Under the pieces are notes generated by a model. It was not told where the DNA came from and did no database searches. It was given only the letters and a program-made list of their open reading frames with translations. The position numbers were made by a program, and so were the translations under genes. This document shows positions 18,601 through 26,663 of a DNA stretch of 64,000 nucleotides, piece after piece. Position 1 is the stretch's first letter. Every line of letters starts with the position of its first letter. Origin of the DNA: Kordia algicida (GTDB taxonomy: Bacteria > Bacteroidota > Bacteroidia > Flavobacteriales > Flavobacteriaceae). The stretch lies in the NCBI RefSeq assembly GCF_051013375.1, contig NZ_CP142125.1; one strand, written 5' to 3'.

Positions 18601-18912
18601 AAAGGCAATTCGTCCAAGTTCTTTATCAACCACAACGGCTTCACGAAGTTTTCCGTTCACATCCAATGCAAAGCGAGATACATTACAATTTTCTCCTAGC
18701 GGAAAAGACAATTCTCCTTCCAACACTTGATTTGTCGGATTGTAATACAACATATCAAAAGTTGTGGTGGTTTTATTGCCAATAATTTCTACGGTAATAT
18801 CTAAAGAAGACAGACCAACTTGGGTTTTTCCTGCTTTTAAAACAGGCGGTTCTTGCGCTGAACTAATTGCGGTACACAATAATAACAGCACGAATGATAC
18901 AAATGTTTTCAT
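15661..18912 (-). CDS. VIT/vWA protein with TonB-C-like, TPR and DUF2135-like domains
   Basis: 1083 residues with a signal peptide (MKTFVSFVLLLLCTAISSAQ). A vault-protein inter-alpha-trypsin (VIT) domain at about 25-160 contains GELSFPLGENCNVSRFALDVNGKL and RIAFEEVVRRRVDPALLEKG. A von Willebrand A-like region (about 255-380) has the MIDAS-like MFWDASLSMKD. Around 640-770 a TonB C-terminal-like fold appears (FPGCEAF...RKKCFAKKMQKHIADNF, IRYTLPIIFRV). TPR-like helices at about 850-930 precede a DUF2135/YfaP-like domain (VDWNHNDTDIDLHVIDP) near 970. It is likely periplasmic or surface-associated. VIT-vWA proteins usually mediate protein binding; the role of this combination is unknown. Monocistronic. 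Confidence 0.8.
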   Translation of the reverse strand: MKTFVSFVLLLLCTAISSAQEPPVLKAGKTQVGLSSLDITVEIIGNKTTTTFDMLYYNPTNQVLEGELSFPLGENCNVSRFALDVNGKLREAVVVDKELGRIAFEEVVRRRVDPALLEKGTGNNYKARIYPIPQKGYKRVVLAYEQELLYKKDGYYFDLPLNFKNKLDTFKLTITVFEQDTKPVIEKGKVSGLNFQDWQRNFRTKLEKQNYIPNTSLLIKIPTKVGAKKVVVSDDYFYSHLILNPQKKLRKKATEITMFWDASLSMKDRDLKKEIELLATYFSHVKNVKVHLKTFSNTVLSRKTFDIRNGNWSTLKSELEATIYDGATNYNVLNTEFKNSDLVFFFSDGIQSLSNFNYYSDTPLIVFNSLKKSNHPALKKMAEASKGTYINLTSKSATEAFSAIKYQQYQYLGFKSYSKNIDIYPNRFTNVGNTFSIAGKNLNSEESIILYFGYDNVITERVELNLSKAQKDAGNIPRMWAQKRLAYLQENSKVNKAEIVNLATKYGLVTDYTSLIVLEEVRDYIRYNIKPPAELLNEYNKIIAEKERRNKQLKNGETIPIVDRIQVVEEDSKISERLIVTENIGNGFVNSSTFGYSQPSPVNIQEIDVLEEVDDVEITEEEEPIEDIPFVMIEESPIFPGCEAFRDLAERKKCFAKKMQKHIADNFNIAAVSQLNLSAGIQRAYALFIIDEEGNIKNIRTRAPHPRVAEEVIRVLNLLPQMIPAKQRHKNVSIRYTLPIIFRVNADGNVVTETSTNSSTNNNTIRNSRAQNLKTYGTLKVADQTVSEPYIEELRKFKTVFEAYDFYLLQRESYLEVPAYYVDVSNFFRDEFEAFKHSDRILSNITETDFDNYELLKVYAYQLQATNQHQLALFILKRVLELRPEDVQSYRDLALAHENLGECQEAFDLLERVVSGDIYEGTRRRKFSGLNKIVKNEINHLLEKYKTDLDTSKLDTKVITPETYDVRIVVDWNHNDTDIDLHVIDPNYEECYYKHSKTKIGGEISQDMTQGFGPEEFTLKKAIKGDYFVKIKYFGDRYQKIENPTFMKVTLYTDYGTIQETKQVKVIRLTKSKDQTIVAKLRF

Positions 18913-19098
18913 AAAATCGGTTTTGAGACTAAAGTTTGGAGTCTATACGATCAATATTCATACCATTTTAAGAAAATTTTAAGAATTAGGTGTTAGTTTG
19001 GTTCTAAGTACCATTAGAAATTAAAAAAAAACAAATTAGAAGTTTACGAGTTAAAAAAGTTTATATTTTGATGTAGAAAATAGCATATACAATTTATC

Positions 19099-19126
19099 AA
19101 GACCTAAGACCCAAGACCCAAAAACC
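19099..19126 (+). repeat. heptad array AAGACCC
   Basis: Units AAGACCT, AAGACCC, AAGACCC, AAAAACC in strict 7-bp phase, ending on the first base of the complement of the esterase stop codon (19126-19128). Confidence 0.8.
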
Positions 19127-19992
19127 TAATGATGTTCCCCAATAAAAGCCTGTAGTTTATTCCACGTGTCAATTGCATTCTGACCTGTCCATCCGTGACC
19201 TTCTTGCGGATAAAAGGTAAATTGATGCGTTACGCCCAATTGTGTCAAGCGATCACTTAAATCCATTCCTTGTGAATTTGGAATCAACGGATCTTGTCCG
19301 CCATAAAATAATATAGTTGGCGGCGCGGATGCGGTAACTTTATTCAGTGGACTGTAGTTTTCTAAAAACGGAATTACAACATTTGCACCCAACAAATCAA
19401 TATATGCTTGAATAGCAGGATCGACGTTATTCAAATAGGCTTCATCAGCCAAATTTGTAGGTCCAACAATACTTGCTACCATATTCACATTGGCTTGCGT
19501 ATCATAATCGTAACTCCACAAAAGCGATAAATGTGCACCTGCACTTGTGCCAAGAAAAGCATAATCTTCAGAAATGATATATTCTTCATTTCTAGCTCTC
19601 AAATCGGTAATAATTGAAGTAATATCATTCAATTGCATCGGAAAAGGAGATGTTGTTTCGTTAGCCAATCTGTAATTAATATTTACAATGGCATATTCGG
19701 GTAAATCTGCTAGAATCAGTTCAACAAACTCGTTCATATCAGCTTTGTCGCCACTTGTCCAACCGCCACCATGTACCAAAATAATCACTTTGGTAGATAA
19801 GGTTCTGTTTGGCGGTAAATAAATATCATACACTTGGTCAGTTTCAGCACCATACGAAACATCTAAAATGGTTCGCGCAGCAATCGTTTCTTCTGCCGGA
19901 TTTGAAACAAAACTAACATCTGAATCAGAACTACACGCATAATTCAACAAGATAAACAAACTTAAAATACCGATGTAGAATGATTTTTTCAT
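19126..19992 (-). CDS. alpha/beta hydrolase (esterase/lipase family) lipoprotein
   Basis: 288 residues with an N-terminal signal ending in a lipobox-like LNYAC, so probably an envelope lipoprotein. The fold markers are the oxyanion-hole motif VILVHGGGW near residue 70, the nucleophile elbow FLGTSAGAHL near 150, the acid in GGQDPLIP, and the catalytic His in QEGHGW near the end. This is the BD-FAE/carboxylesterase (HSL-like) type acting on esters; the physiological substrate is not deducible. Single gene, and its stop abuts a heptad array. Confidence 0.85.
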   Translation of the reverse strand: MKKSFYIGILSLFILLNYACSSDSDVSFVSNPAEETIAARTILDVSYGAETDQVYDIYLPPNRTLSTKVIILVHGGGWTSGDKADMNEFVELILADLPEYAIVNINYRLANETTSPFPMQLNDITSIITDLRARNEEYIISEDYAFLGTSAGAHLSLLWSYDYDTQANVNMVASIVGPTNLADEAYLNNVDPAIQAYIDLLGANVVIPFLENYSPLNKVTASAPPTILFYGGQDPLIPNSQGMDLSDRLTQLGVTHQFTFYPQEGHGWTGQNAIDTWNKLQAFIGEHH

Positions 19993-20191
19993 AAAAAAGA
20001 ATTAATTACAATACAAAACGCAATATCCTAAAAAAAAGTATACGAAAGTCTTAATGTTGACTTAAAATTAATACACTATTTAAATTGTTAAAGTCATCTT
20101 AAAATCAGTAATTTAGGTTGATTTTTAACCAGAATTTTTAATTCAGGAATAGAGATTGCATACCAATTATACATTATTGCTAAAAATGAAT

Positions 20192-20199
20192 TACTTTTG
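20192..20199 (+). promoter_or_regulatory. candidate promoter (-7 box) for the yciO-mltG operon
   Basis: TACTTTTG is a perfect TAnnTTTG match 26 bases before the ATG at 20226. It makes the in-frame TTG at 20205 an unlikely start because that would fall at the expected transcription start. Confidence 0.45.
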
Positions 20200-20225
20200 T
20201 GTAATTGAAGTTTGTAAACAAACGT

Positions 20226-20849
20226 ATGGCTGAATTTATCAAATTATATAACGAAAATCCGAATCCGAAGGAAATCAAAAAAGTTGTGGATATTCTTCGC
20301 GATGGTGGTTTAGTGATTTATCCTACAGATACTGTATATGGTTTGGGTTGCGATATCACTAATACAAAAGCCTTGGAGCGAATTGCCAGAATAAAAGGGA
20401 TTAAGCTTGAAAAAGCCAATTTCTCCTTTATCTGTAATGATTTAAGCCATATTAGCGATTACATTCGTCAGATTGATACACCAACGTATAAAATCTTAAA
20501 AAAAGCATTGCCAGGTCCGTATACGTTTATTTTACCTGGAAATAACAATCTACCAAAAGTATTTAAAAAGAAAAAAACAGTCGGAATTCGTGTGCCAGAC
20601 AACAATATTGCACGAACTATTGTGCAAGAATTAGGCAATCCGATTGTATCAACTTCTATTTATGATGAAGATGATATTATAGAATATACAACTGATCCTG
20701 AGTTGATTTTGGAAAAATGGGAAAACCTTGTAGACGCAGTAGTTGATGGCGGTTATGGAGACAATGTCGCTTCTACAATTATTGATTTATCAGGCTATGA
20801 ACCAGAGGTAATTCGTGAAGGAAAAGGTGATATTGATATCATTCTTTAA
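20226..20849 (+). CDS. Sua5/YciO/YrdC-family protein, YciO-like
   Basis: 207 residues with the YrdC fold: VIYPTDTVYGLGCDI near residue 30, PGPYTFILPG near 105 and VGIRVPDNNIA near 125. The sequence following the first motif (ERIARIKGIKLEKANFSFICNDLSHIS) and the C-terminal block (VDAVVDGGYGDNVASTIIDLSG...EVIREGKGDI) resemble YciO more than the essential TsaC/YrdC, whose KRxxxKP signature is not obvious here. TsaC makes threonylcarbamoyl-AMP for t6A tRNA modification; YciO's role is less certain. First gene of a compact run with mltG (25 bases) and the flavoenzyme. Confidence 0.85.
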   Translation: MAEFIKLYNENPNPKEIKKVVDILRDGGLVIYPTDTVYGLGCDITNTKALERIARIKGIKLEKANFSFICNDLSHISDYIRQIDTPTYKILKKALPGPYTFILPGNNNLPKVFKKKKTVGIRVPDNNIARTIVQELGNPIVSTSIYDEDDIIEYTTDPELILEKWENLVDAVVDGGYGDNVASTIIDLSGYEPEVIREGKGDIDIIL

Positions 20850-20874
20850 AATTGATTAGTACAGCGTAACATTT

Positions 20875-21918
20875 ATGAAGAATATCAAAATTATTGGAGC
20901 TATAATTTTAATTGCAATACTTGCCGCAGGAATTTATATGTATCCAAAAGCTTCCATGTATTTCTATGGAAAGAAAACAGCATCAATCACTGAAAAAACA
21001 AGCTTTTACGTGCCAACCAACGCAACATTTGATGAGGTTTTGGAAGATTTAAAAAGTAAAAAAATTATAGAAGACGTTGCTGCTTTTAAAAAATATGCGG
21101 TATTTCGTAATCTAAAACAAGAAACGCTTGAAGCAGGAAAGTATATTTTCCCAAAAAATGTAACCTATAGCAAAGTGCTAGAAGATTTACGTCAGGGAAA
21201 TGGCGAAAAAGAAACACAAGTTACCTTCAACAATGCTCGAACGAAGAAAGAAGTTGCTGAAAAAATTGCATTAACGGTAGAATTATCTGCGGAAGACATT
21301 TTACAATTAATTACTGACGAAAAATTTACAAGCAAATACGGCTTTACACCAACAACGATCAATACGATGTTTATTCCAAATACGTATAATGTATATTGGG
21401 ATATTTCGGCAGAAGATTTAATTGCAAAACTAGCGAAAGAATACAAACGTTTTTGGACACCTGAACGAAAAGCCAAAGCCAAAGCTCTTGGACTGTCACA
21501 AGTAGAAGTTTCAACATTAGCTTCTATTGTAGTTTGTGAAACCATAAAAATGGACGAAGCGCCAAAAATCGCAGGAGTGTATGTAAATCGTTTGGAACGT
21601 GGGATTCCGCTAGATGCCGATCCGACATTGGTGTGGATTTTGGGTGATTTTACCGTAAAAAGAGTTTTAAACAAAGACAAAGAATTAGATTCGCCATACA
21701 ATACGTATAAATATAGAGGTTTGCCACCAGGACCAATCTATATTCCATCAGTACAATATATTGATGCCGTTTTAAACTATGAAAAGCACGATTATATCTT
21801 TTTCTGTGCGAAAGAAGACTTTTCAGGATATTCCAACTTTGCCAAAACCAATCGTCAGCATGAAATCAATGCACGTAAATATCGCAAAGCCTTAGACGAA
21901 CGAAATATTTATCGCTAA
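20875..21918 (+). CDS. mltG: endolytic peptidoglycan transglycosylase MltG
   Basis: 347 residues with an N-terminal membrane anchor (IKIIGAIILIAILAAGIYMY), a LysM-like/YceG N-domain around 45-110, and the catalytic YceG domain with LASIVVCETIKMDEAPKIAGVYVNRLERGIPLDADPTLV around residues 210-255. The glutamate of the ET motif is the presumed catalytic acid. The SPYNTYKYRGLPPGPIYIPS block near 280 is diagnostic. It cleaves nascent glycan strands in the periplasm and is thought to set glycan length. It overlaps the following gene by one base (TAATG). Confidence 0.95.
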   Translation: MKNIKIIGAIILIAILAAGIYMYPKASMYFYGKKTASITEKTSFYVPTNATFDEVLEDLKSKKIIEDVAAFKKYAVFRNLKQETLEAGKYIFPKNVTYSKVLEDLRQGNGEKETQVTFNNARTKKEVAEKIALTVELSAEDILQLITDEKFTSKYGFTPTTINTMFIPNTYNVYWDISAEDLIAKLAKEYKRFWTPERKAKAKALGLSQVEVSTLASIVVCETIKMDEAPKIAGVYVNRLERGIPLDADPTLVWILGDFTVKRVLNKDKELDSPYNTYKYRGLPPGPIYIPSVQYIDAVLNYEKHDYIFFCAKEDFSGYSNFAKTNRQHEINARKYRKALDERNIYR

Positions 21919-23369
21919 TGGCAAATTACAATCGTAGAGACTTTGCAAAGTTAGTTATCTTAGGCGGAATTGGTTACACGATTTTTTCTTGCGTAGATGA
22001 TCCAAAAAAAGACAAAACCGCGAAAGAAGTAGAAGAAACGGCGCCAAAAATGCCTGAATTACTTCCAGAAAATATAAAAATCTTCCAAAAAGCAGATGAG
22101 GAATATCAAGATTTAACCATTCGTTTCAACAAAAGAATTCAACAAGCTCCAACGTTTATTGCACAATGTTTCAATACGAAAGGTGTTGTGGATGCAATAT
22201 TATTTGCCAAGTTTAAAGACTTAAAAGTTGTGGTAAAAAGTGGCGGACATAGCTTTGAAGGTTTTTCCAATACAAATGATGGTTTGGTAATTGATGTTTC
22301 TGCCATGAAAAAAATGCAGTGGAACGACGATCATAGTGTAACGGTTGAAACTGGTTGTATCTTAAAAGAATTATACGACGAAATGTTGCCAAAACAACGC
22401 ATTTTACCTTCAGGTTCGTGCGCAACTGTCGGAATTGCTGGTTTAACACTCGGTGGCGGATACGGTTTTTTCAGTCGAAAATATGGTTTGACGTGTGATA
22501 GTTTGCAAGAAATCACGATGGTAGATGGCAACGGAAACATTCATCACGAAAGTGGAAACTCCGCCATACTAAAAGCTTGTAAAGGCGGCGGAAATGGGAA
22601 CTTCGGAATTGTCACAAAAATGAAATTCCGAACGTATCAAGCACCAAAATTCTTTCAAACATATCGTTGCAAAGCTTATAAATTAACCACAGAAAGAGCC
22701 AAATCTTTATTAAAAATGTGGTTTCAATACACCAAAAAATTGCCAAATACAGCATTTTCTGCTTTTGTATTGAACGGAAAAACATTGACGATTCTCATTA
22801 CAAATTATGCAACTGATAATAAAGGTGTTATGAAAATGTACAATGCTTTAAAAGCAGTTTCTGACAAAGCAACTATAGGAAGCAAACGACCGTTACAAAA
22901 AGCGTTGAAAACATTTTATGGCGTACAGCATCCTATCTATTTTAAAAACGCTTGCGCGGGATTGTACAAGGATTATACTGAAATTGAAGGTTGCATGGAC
23001 GATGTAATTTCAAAAGTCATTTCGTCTCGCGGTTTGATTTACCAAGTGAATACGCTTGGCGGAAATATTAATTCTTCTTCGGCTGAAAAAAGATCGGTTT
23101 TTCCACACAGAAGCTATCCGTATTTATCAGAATTGCAATCGTATTGGGACAAACCTTCGCAGGAAGCCAGCCGATTGAAAGCATTTCAGGAAGTTCAAGA
23201 TCGTTTTTACAAACACGGAATTCGTGCGCATTACCGCAATTATCCTGATATCAATTTTAAAGATTTTGAAACTTCGTATTACGGAAAATATTTGCCTGAA
23301 TTAAAAGCAATTAAACAACAACTTGATCCTGAAAATCGCATTCAGCATCCGCAGAGTATTTCTGTTTAG
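21918..23369 (+). CDS. FAD-binding (BBE-type) oxidoreductase, predicted Tat-exported lipoprotein
   Basis: 483 residues. The N-terminus MANYNRRDFAKLVILGGIGYTIFSC combines a twin-arginine motif with a hydrophobic stretch and a lipobox-like FSC, suggesting Tat export of a folded flavoprotein anchored by lipid. The PCMH FAD domain shows VVKSGGHSFEGFSN (His for 8-alpha linkage) and LPSGSCATVGIAGLTLGGGYGFFSRKYGLTCD (Cys placed as in the 6-S-cysteinyl site), so FAD may be bicovalently bound. The C-terminal berberine-bridge segment NYPDINFKDFETSYYGKYLPELKAIKQQLDPENRIQHPQSI fits sugar- or alcohol-oxidising members. The substrate is unknown. It overlaps mltG by one base, so it is translationally coupled to it. 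Confidence 0.88.
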   Translation: MANYNRRDFAKLVILGGIGYTIFSCVDDPKKDKTAKEVEETAPKMPELLPENIKIFQKADEEYQDLTIRFNKRIQQAPTFIAQCFNTKGVVDAILFAKFKDLKVVVKSGGHSFEGFSNTNDGLVIDVSAMKKMQWNDDHSVTVETGCILKELYDEMLPKQRILPSGSCATVGIAGLTLGGGYGFFSRKYGLTCDSLQEITMVDGNGNIHHESGNSAILKACKGGGNGNFGIVTKMKFRTYQAPKFFQTYRCKAYKLTTERAKSLLKMWFQYTKKLPNTAFSAFVLNGKTLTILITNYATDNKGVMKMYNALKAVSDKATIGSKRPLQKALKTFYGVQHPIYFKNACAGLYKDYTEIEGCMDDVISKVISSRGLIYQVNTLGGNINSSSAEKRSVFPHRSYPYLSELQSYWDKPSQEASRLKAFQEVQDRFYKHGIRAHYRNYPDINFKDFETSYYGKYLPELKAIKQQLDPENRIQHPQSISV

Positions 23370-24532
23370 GTTCGCTTATGCTCTTAGACTCGGCTTTGCC
23401 TTTTAGTATCGCTTCGCTTTTGGATCGCTTCGCTTTTGGATCGCTTCGCTTTTGGATCGCTTCGCGAAGGTTCTTAGAATACTTTAATACCTTAACATTT
23501 CCAAGTGTCACTTTGAGTGCCGAATCTGCGATTTGGTGTATCGAGAAGTACTTTGAAATTAGATTGGTTTTGTTTCGCTTTGCTCACAATTCAAGGATTA
23601 AAATATTCAATAATTCAAGGTTGTTTCCGAGATCATTATTAGATTTTATATAAAATGCTAAATGCGTTTCAAAGACAAATTTGAGTGTTGTTTGAAACTA
23701 ATTGATACATTTTCAAATTTTCAAATTGTTACATTAAAATTTAAGTATCGCTGTCGCTCAAAGTATATTCGTATTTTAGTTTGAATTTCCAATTACTTTT
23801 GGAACTTGACTAATACCTAATACCTAATACCTAAAAGCTAATGCCTATTTTTTCGCTACGCTGAATTCAAAGATTAAAATATTCAATAATTCAAGGCTGT
23901 TTCCGAGATCATTATTAGATTTTATATAAAATGCTAAATGCGTTTCTATGACAAACTTGAGTATTATTTGAAACTAATTGATATATTTTTCAAATTTTCA
24001 AATTGCCACATTAATAACGTTTATAAAATTTAAGTATCGCTGTCGCTCAAAGTATATTCGTATTTTAGTTTGAATTTCCAATTACTTTTAGAACTTGCCT
24101 AATGCCTATTTTTTCGCTACGCTCAATTCAAGGATTAAAATATTCAATAATTCAAGGCTGTTTCCGAGATCATTATTAGATTTTATATAAAATGCTAAAT
24201 GCGTTTCAAAGACAAACTTGAGTGTTGTTTGAAACTAATTGATACATTTTCAAATTTTCAAATTGCCACATTAATAACGTTTATAGAATTTTGGTATCGC
24301 TGTCGCTAATAGTATGTTCATATTTTAGTTTGAATTTCCAATTACTTTTAGAACTTGACTAATACCTAATTCCCAAAAGCTAATGCCTATTTTTTCGTTA
24401 CGCTCAATTCAAGGATTAAAATATTCAATAATTCAAGGTTTTATTCGTTTTTTCTCTCGGTTTCGACTTCATTCCACAAAAAAAGCGTCCAACACAGGTT
24501 GAACGCTTTTCTATTAGTTGCCTAAAACTATA
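23370..24532. repeat. 1.16-kb intergenic block of tandem long repeats
   Basis: No gene is supported. After three exact copies of ATCGCTTCGCTTTTGG (23408-23455) come three tandem copies of a long unit starting near 23574, 23852 and 24113 (278, 261 and 281 bases apart). A truncated fourth runs from about 24394 to 24440. Each unit runs from TTCGCTACGCTCAATTCAAG to a heptad tract of AATACCT/AATGCCT type. The same unit recurs at 28.2-28.7 kb and, inverted, at 57.7-58.3 kb. Confidence 0.85.
24481..24510 (-). terminator. terminator of the OmpA-family lipoprotein gene
   Basis: The 12-bp stem AAAAGCGTTCAA / TTGGACGCTTTT (one G-U pair) has a six-base loop and, on the minus strand, a run of Ts to 24478. 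It sits 23 bases past the stop at 24533. Confidence 0.85.
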
Positions 24533-25393
24533 TTATTTTCCTTCCGCAGAAAGGTTTTTCATTTCTTTTTCAATCATTTCGTAGAATTGGTCAATTTTTG
24601 GTAACACAACAATTCTAGTTCGTCTGTTAGTTGCTCTGTTTTCAGGCGTATCATTTTCCACTAAAGGAACATAATAACTTCTTCCTGCTGCAATTAATTG
24701 CCCTGGATTTACACCAAGTTCTTGCAACACACGAATGATAGACGTAGAACGTTTTACACTTAAATCCCAGTTGTCAATCAATACACCTTTGTTGTAAGGT
24801 ACATTGTCCGTATGACCTTCCACCATACATTCAAAATTAGGCTTGCTGTTTACCACTTTCGCCACTTTTCCTAATACTACTTTCGCTTTATCAGTTACGT
24901 TGTAGCTTCCGCTTTTAAACAATAATTTATCAGCAATAGAGATAAATACAACTCCTTTTTCTACATTAATTTCAATATCTGGATCGTCAATTCCTACTGC
25001 TTTTTTCAAGCTAGAAACAATTGCCAACGTTACACTATCTTTCTTGTTTAAAGCGTCTTGCAAACGTGTAATTTTCAAATCCTTTTCTTTCATGCTTTCT
25101 AATGACTTTTCAAGGTTTTCAGCACCTTTTGTCGTCAAAACAGTCATGTCTTTCGTATTTTGAATCAAATCTTGATTCGTTTTCTTTAAATCAGAAACAC
25201 GATCTTCTAGTGCTTCAGCTCTTGCAGATGCAGAAGCTTTTTCTTCAAGACAAGCATTTAATTTAACGGTTGCAGAATTCAATAAATCTTTAGTTTCCTT
25301 GTGTCTTGCTTCCAATTCGGCAAATTCTTTTTTAGAAACACAAGAGGATAACAAAATAGACACTGTTGCTGTCAGTAAGAGGATCTTCTTCAT
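24533..25393 (-). CDS. OmpA-family peptidoglycan-binding lipoprotein
   Basis: 286 residues. The lipoprotein signal MKKILLLTATVSILLSSC is followed by a coiled-coil region (about 20-125) of Glu/Lys/Ala-rich heptads. An OmpA C-terminal domain covers about 150-275: LLFKSGSYNVTDKAKVVLGKV, MVEGHTDNVPYN, WDLSVKRSTSIIRVLQE, AGRSYYVPLVENDTPENRATNRRTRIVV. The domain binds the peptide stem of peptidoglycan, so the protein should tether the outer membrane to the wall. Monocistronic with a strong terminator. Confidence 0.92.
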   Translation of the reverse strand: MKKILLLTATVSILLSSCVSKKEFAELEARHKETKDLLNSATVKLNACLEEKASASARAEALEDRVSDLKKTNQDLIQNTKDMTVLTTKGAENLEKSLESMKEKDLKITRLQDALNKKDSVTLAIVSSLKKAVGIDDPDIEINVEKGVVFISIADKLLFKSGSYNVTDKAKVVLGKVAKVVNSKPNFECMVEGHTDNVPYNKGVLIDNWDLSVKRSTSIIRVLQELGVNPGQLIAAGRSYYVPLVENDTPENRATNRRTRIVVLPKIDQFYEMIEKEMKNLSAEGK

Positions 25394-25603
25394 AAATCTT
25401 ATTTTTATATATTAAAACGGTTTTTTCAAAATTCTAATCAAAAGTATTAAAAATGATATTGTTTTTACAAGTATTAACAAACTTTTAAAGGTATTGTAAC
25501 TTGTTTTTTTAACACTTAAAAAAGAACTACAATATTCCTAAAATATTGTATGAAGCCTTTGCTGTATCCGTTTTTTCTTTGACTGAAAAAGGAATCGGCT
25601 GAA

Positions 25604-26593
25604 TTATAATTCAGTATAGATTTTTTTTCCTTTAACAAAATAAGAGTATACGATCGATTGATGTTGAAAGTATTTTTTTTCTTGACGATTTCCGCGCTTT
25701 TTAAGCATTTTTGGCAAACGTGTATAAAAATGAAAGTGTGCTTTTAAGATTGACCAAGTATGTTTGAATTTGAGCTGAAATAAAAACTGAACTCCAGCAA
25801 TTCCGTCCAAAACTAAGCGTGAAAAAATGATTGGAAATAAGATACCTTTCGGAAGGTTCTTCGCAAGCATACACAAGGAATTTCTAAAATTCAAATAGGT
25901 TTTTTGTGGATTTGTACTATGTAATGTGGCACCACCAACATGATATACCACACTTTCTGAAATATATGTTGTTTGATAGCCTAAATTATATGCGCGCCAA
26001 CACAAATCAATTTCTTCTTGATGCGCAAAAAAGTCTTCGTCAAAACCGTTCAATTCCTGAAAAACCGTTTTTCGGATGAATAAACACGCACCAGAAGCCC
26101 AAAATATTTTTTTTGTATCGTTGTATTGATTGGTATCTTTTTCTACAGTGTGAAAGATTCGTCCACGACAATACGGATAACCATATTTGTCTATAAATCC
26201 GCCAGCAGCTCCCGCATATTCAAAATGTGTTTTTTGTTTAAAATCTAAAATTTTTGGTTGAATGATGGCAGTTTCAGCATTCGATTCAAATTCCAACAGA
26301 ATAGGAGTGAGCCAATTTTCAGTGACTTCAATATCTGAATTTAACAGACAAAAAATATCTTCTGAAACATGCGGTAAAGCATCATTATATCCTTTGGCAT
26401 AACCGCCATTTTCAGCATTTTCAATGATTTTTACCGTAGGAAAATTAGTTTTAACATACGCAATGGAATCATCTGCGGAAGCATTATCAGCCACGTACAC
26501 AGTCGCTTCTTTCGAAAACGAAACCACTTTCGGTAAAAACTGTTCTAAAAGTTGTTTTCCGTTCCAATTCAGGATGACTACGGCAATTTTCAT
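25604..26593 (-). CDS. family 2 glycosyltransferase
   Basis: 329 residues, GT-A fold. The N-terminus MKIAVVILNWNGKQLLEQFL, the nucleotide-site VYVADNASADDSIAYVK, GGYAKGYNDAL and the DxD-like LLNSDIEV near residue 90 are typical of rhamnosyl/dTDP-sugar GT2 enzymes. So is WASGACLFIRKTVFQELNGFDEDFFAHQEEIDLCWR near 170-205, which holds the acceptor-side EEIDLCWR. The C-terminus (about 230-329) carries amphipathic/hydrophobic segments that may attach it to the membrane. It probably extends a surface glycan. The next genes are unrelated, so no glycan cluster is visible here. Confidence 0.9.
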   Translation of the reverse strand: MKIAVVILNWNGKQLLEQFLPKVVSFSKEATVYVADNASADDSIAYVKTNFPTVKIIENAENGGYAKGYNDALPHVSEDIFCLLNSDIEVTENWLTPILLEFESNAETAIIQPKILDFKQKTHFEYAGAAGGFIDKYGYPYCRGRIFHTVEKDTNQYNDTKKIFWASGACLFIRKTVFQELNGFDEDFFAHQEEIDLCWRAYNLGYQTTYISESVVYHVGGATLHSTNPQKTYLNFRNSLCMLAKNLPKGILFPIIFSRLVLDGIAGVQFLFQLKFKHTWSILKAHFHFYTRLPKMLKKRGNRQEKKYFQHQSIVYSYFVKGKKIYTEL

Positions 26594-26621
26594 ATTGAAA
26601 TTTTAAAATATTATAGTTAAC

Positions 26622-26663
26622 AACACACAACACACAACACACAACTCACAACTCACAACTCAT
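26622..26663 (+). repeat. heptad array AACACAC/AACTCAC
   Basis: Six in-phase 7-bp units: three AACACAC, two AACTCAC, one AACTCAT. The complement of the TGA stop of the HsdR_N-like gene (26653-26655) lies inside unit five, so the last codons of that gene are made of the array. Confidence 0.85.

Noticed and set aside
23311..23653. Two ORFs in opposite directions over the flavoenzyme 3' end and the 16-bp repeats
   Set aside because: Their translations are made of repeat-derived residues (RFAFGSLRF type) with no domain; repeats kept open by their composition.
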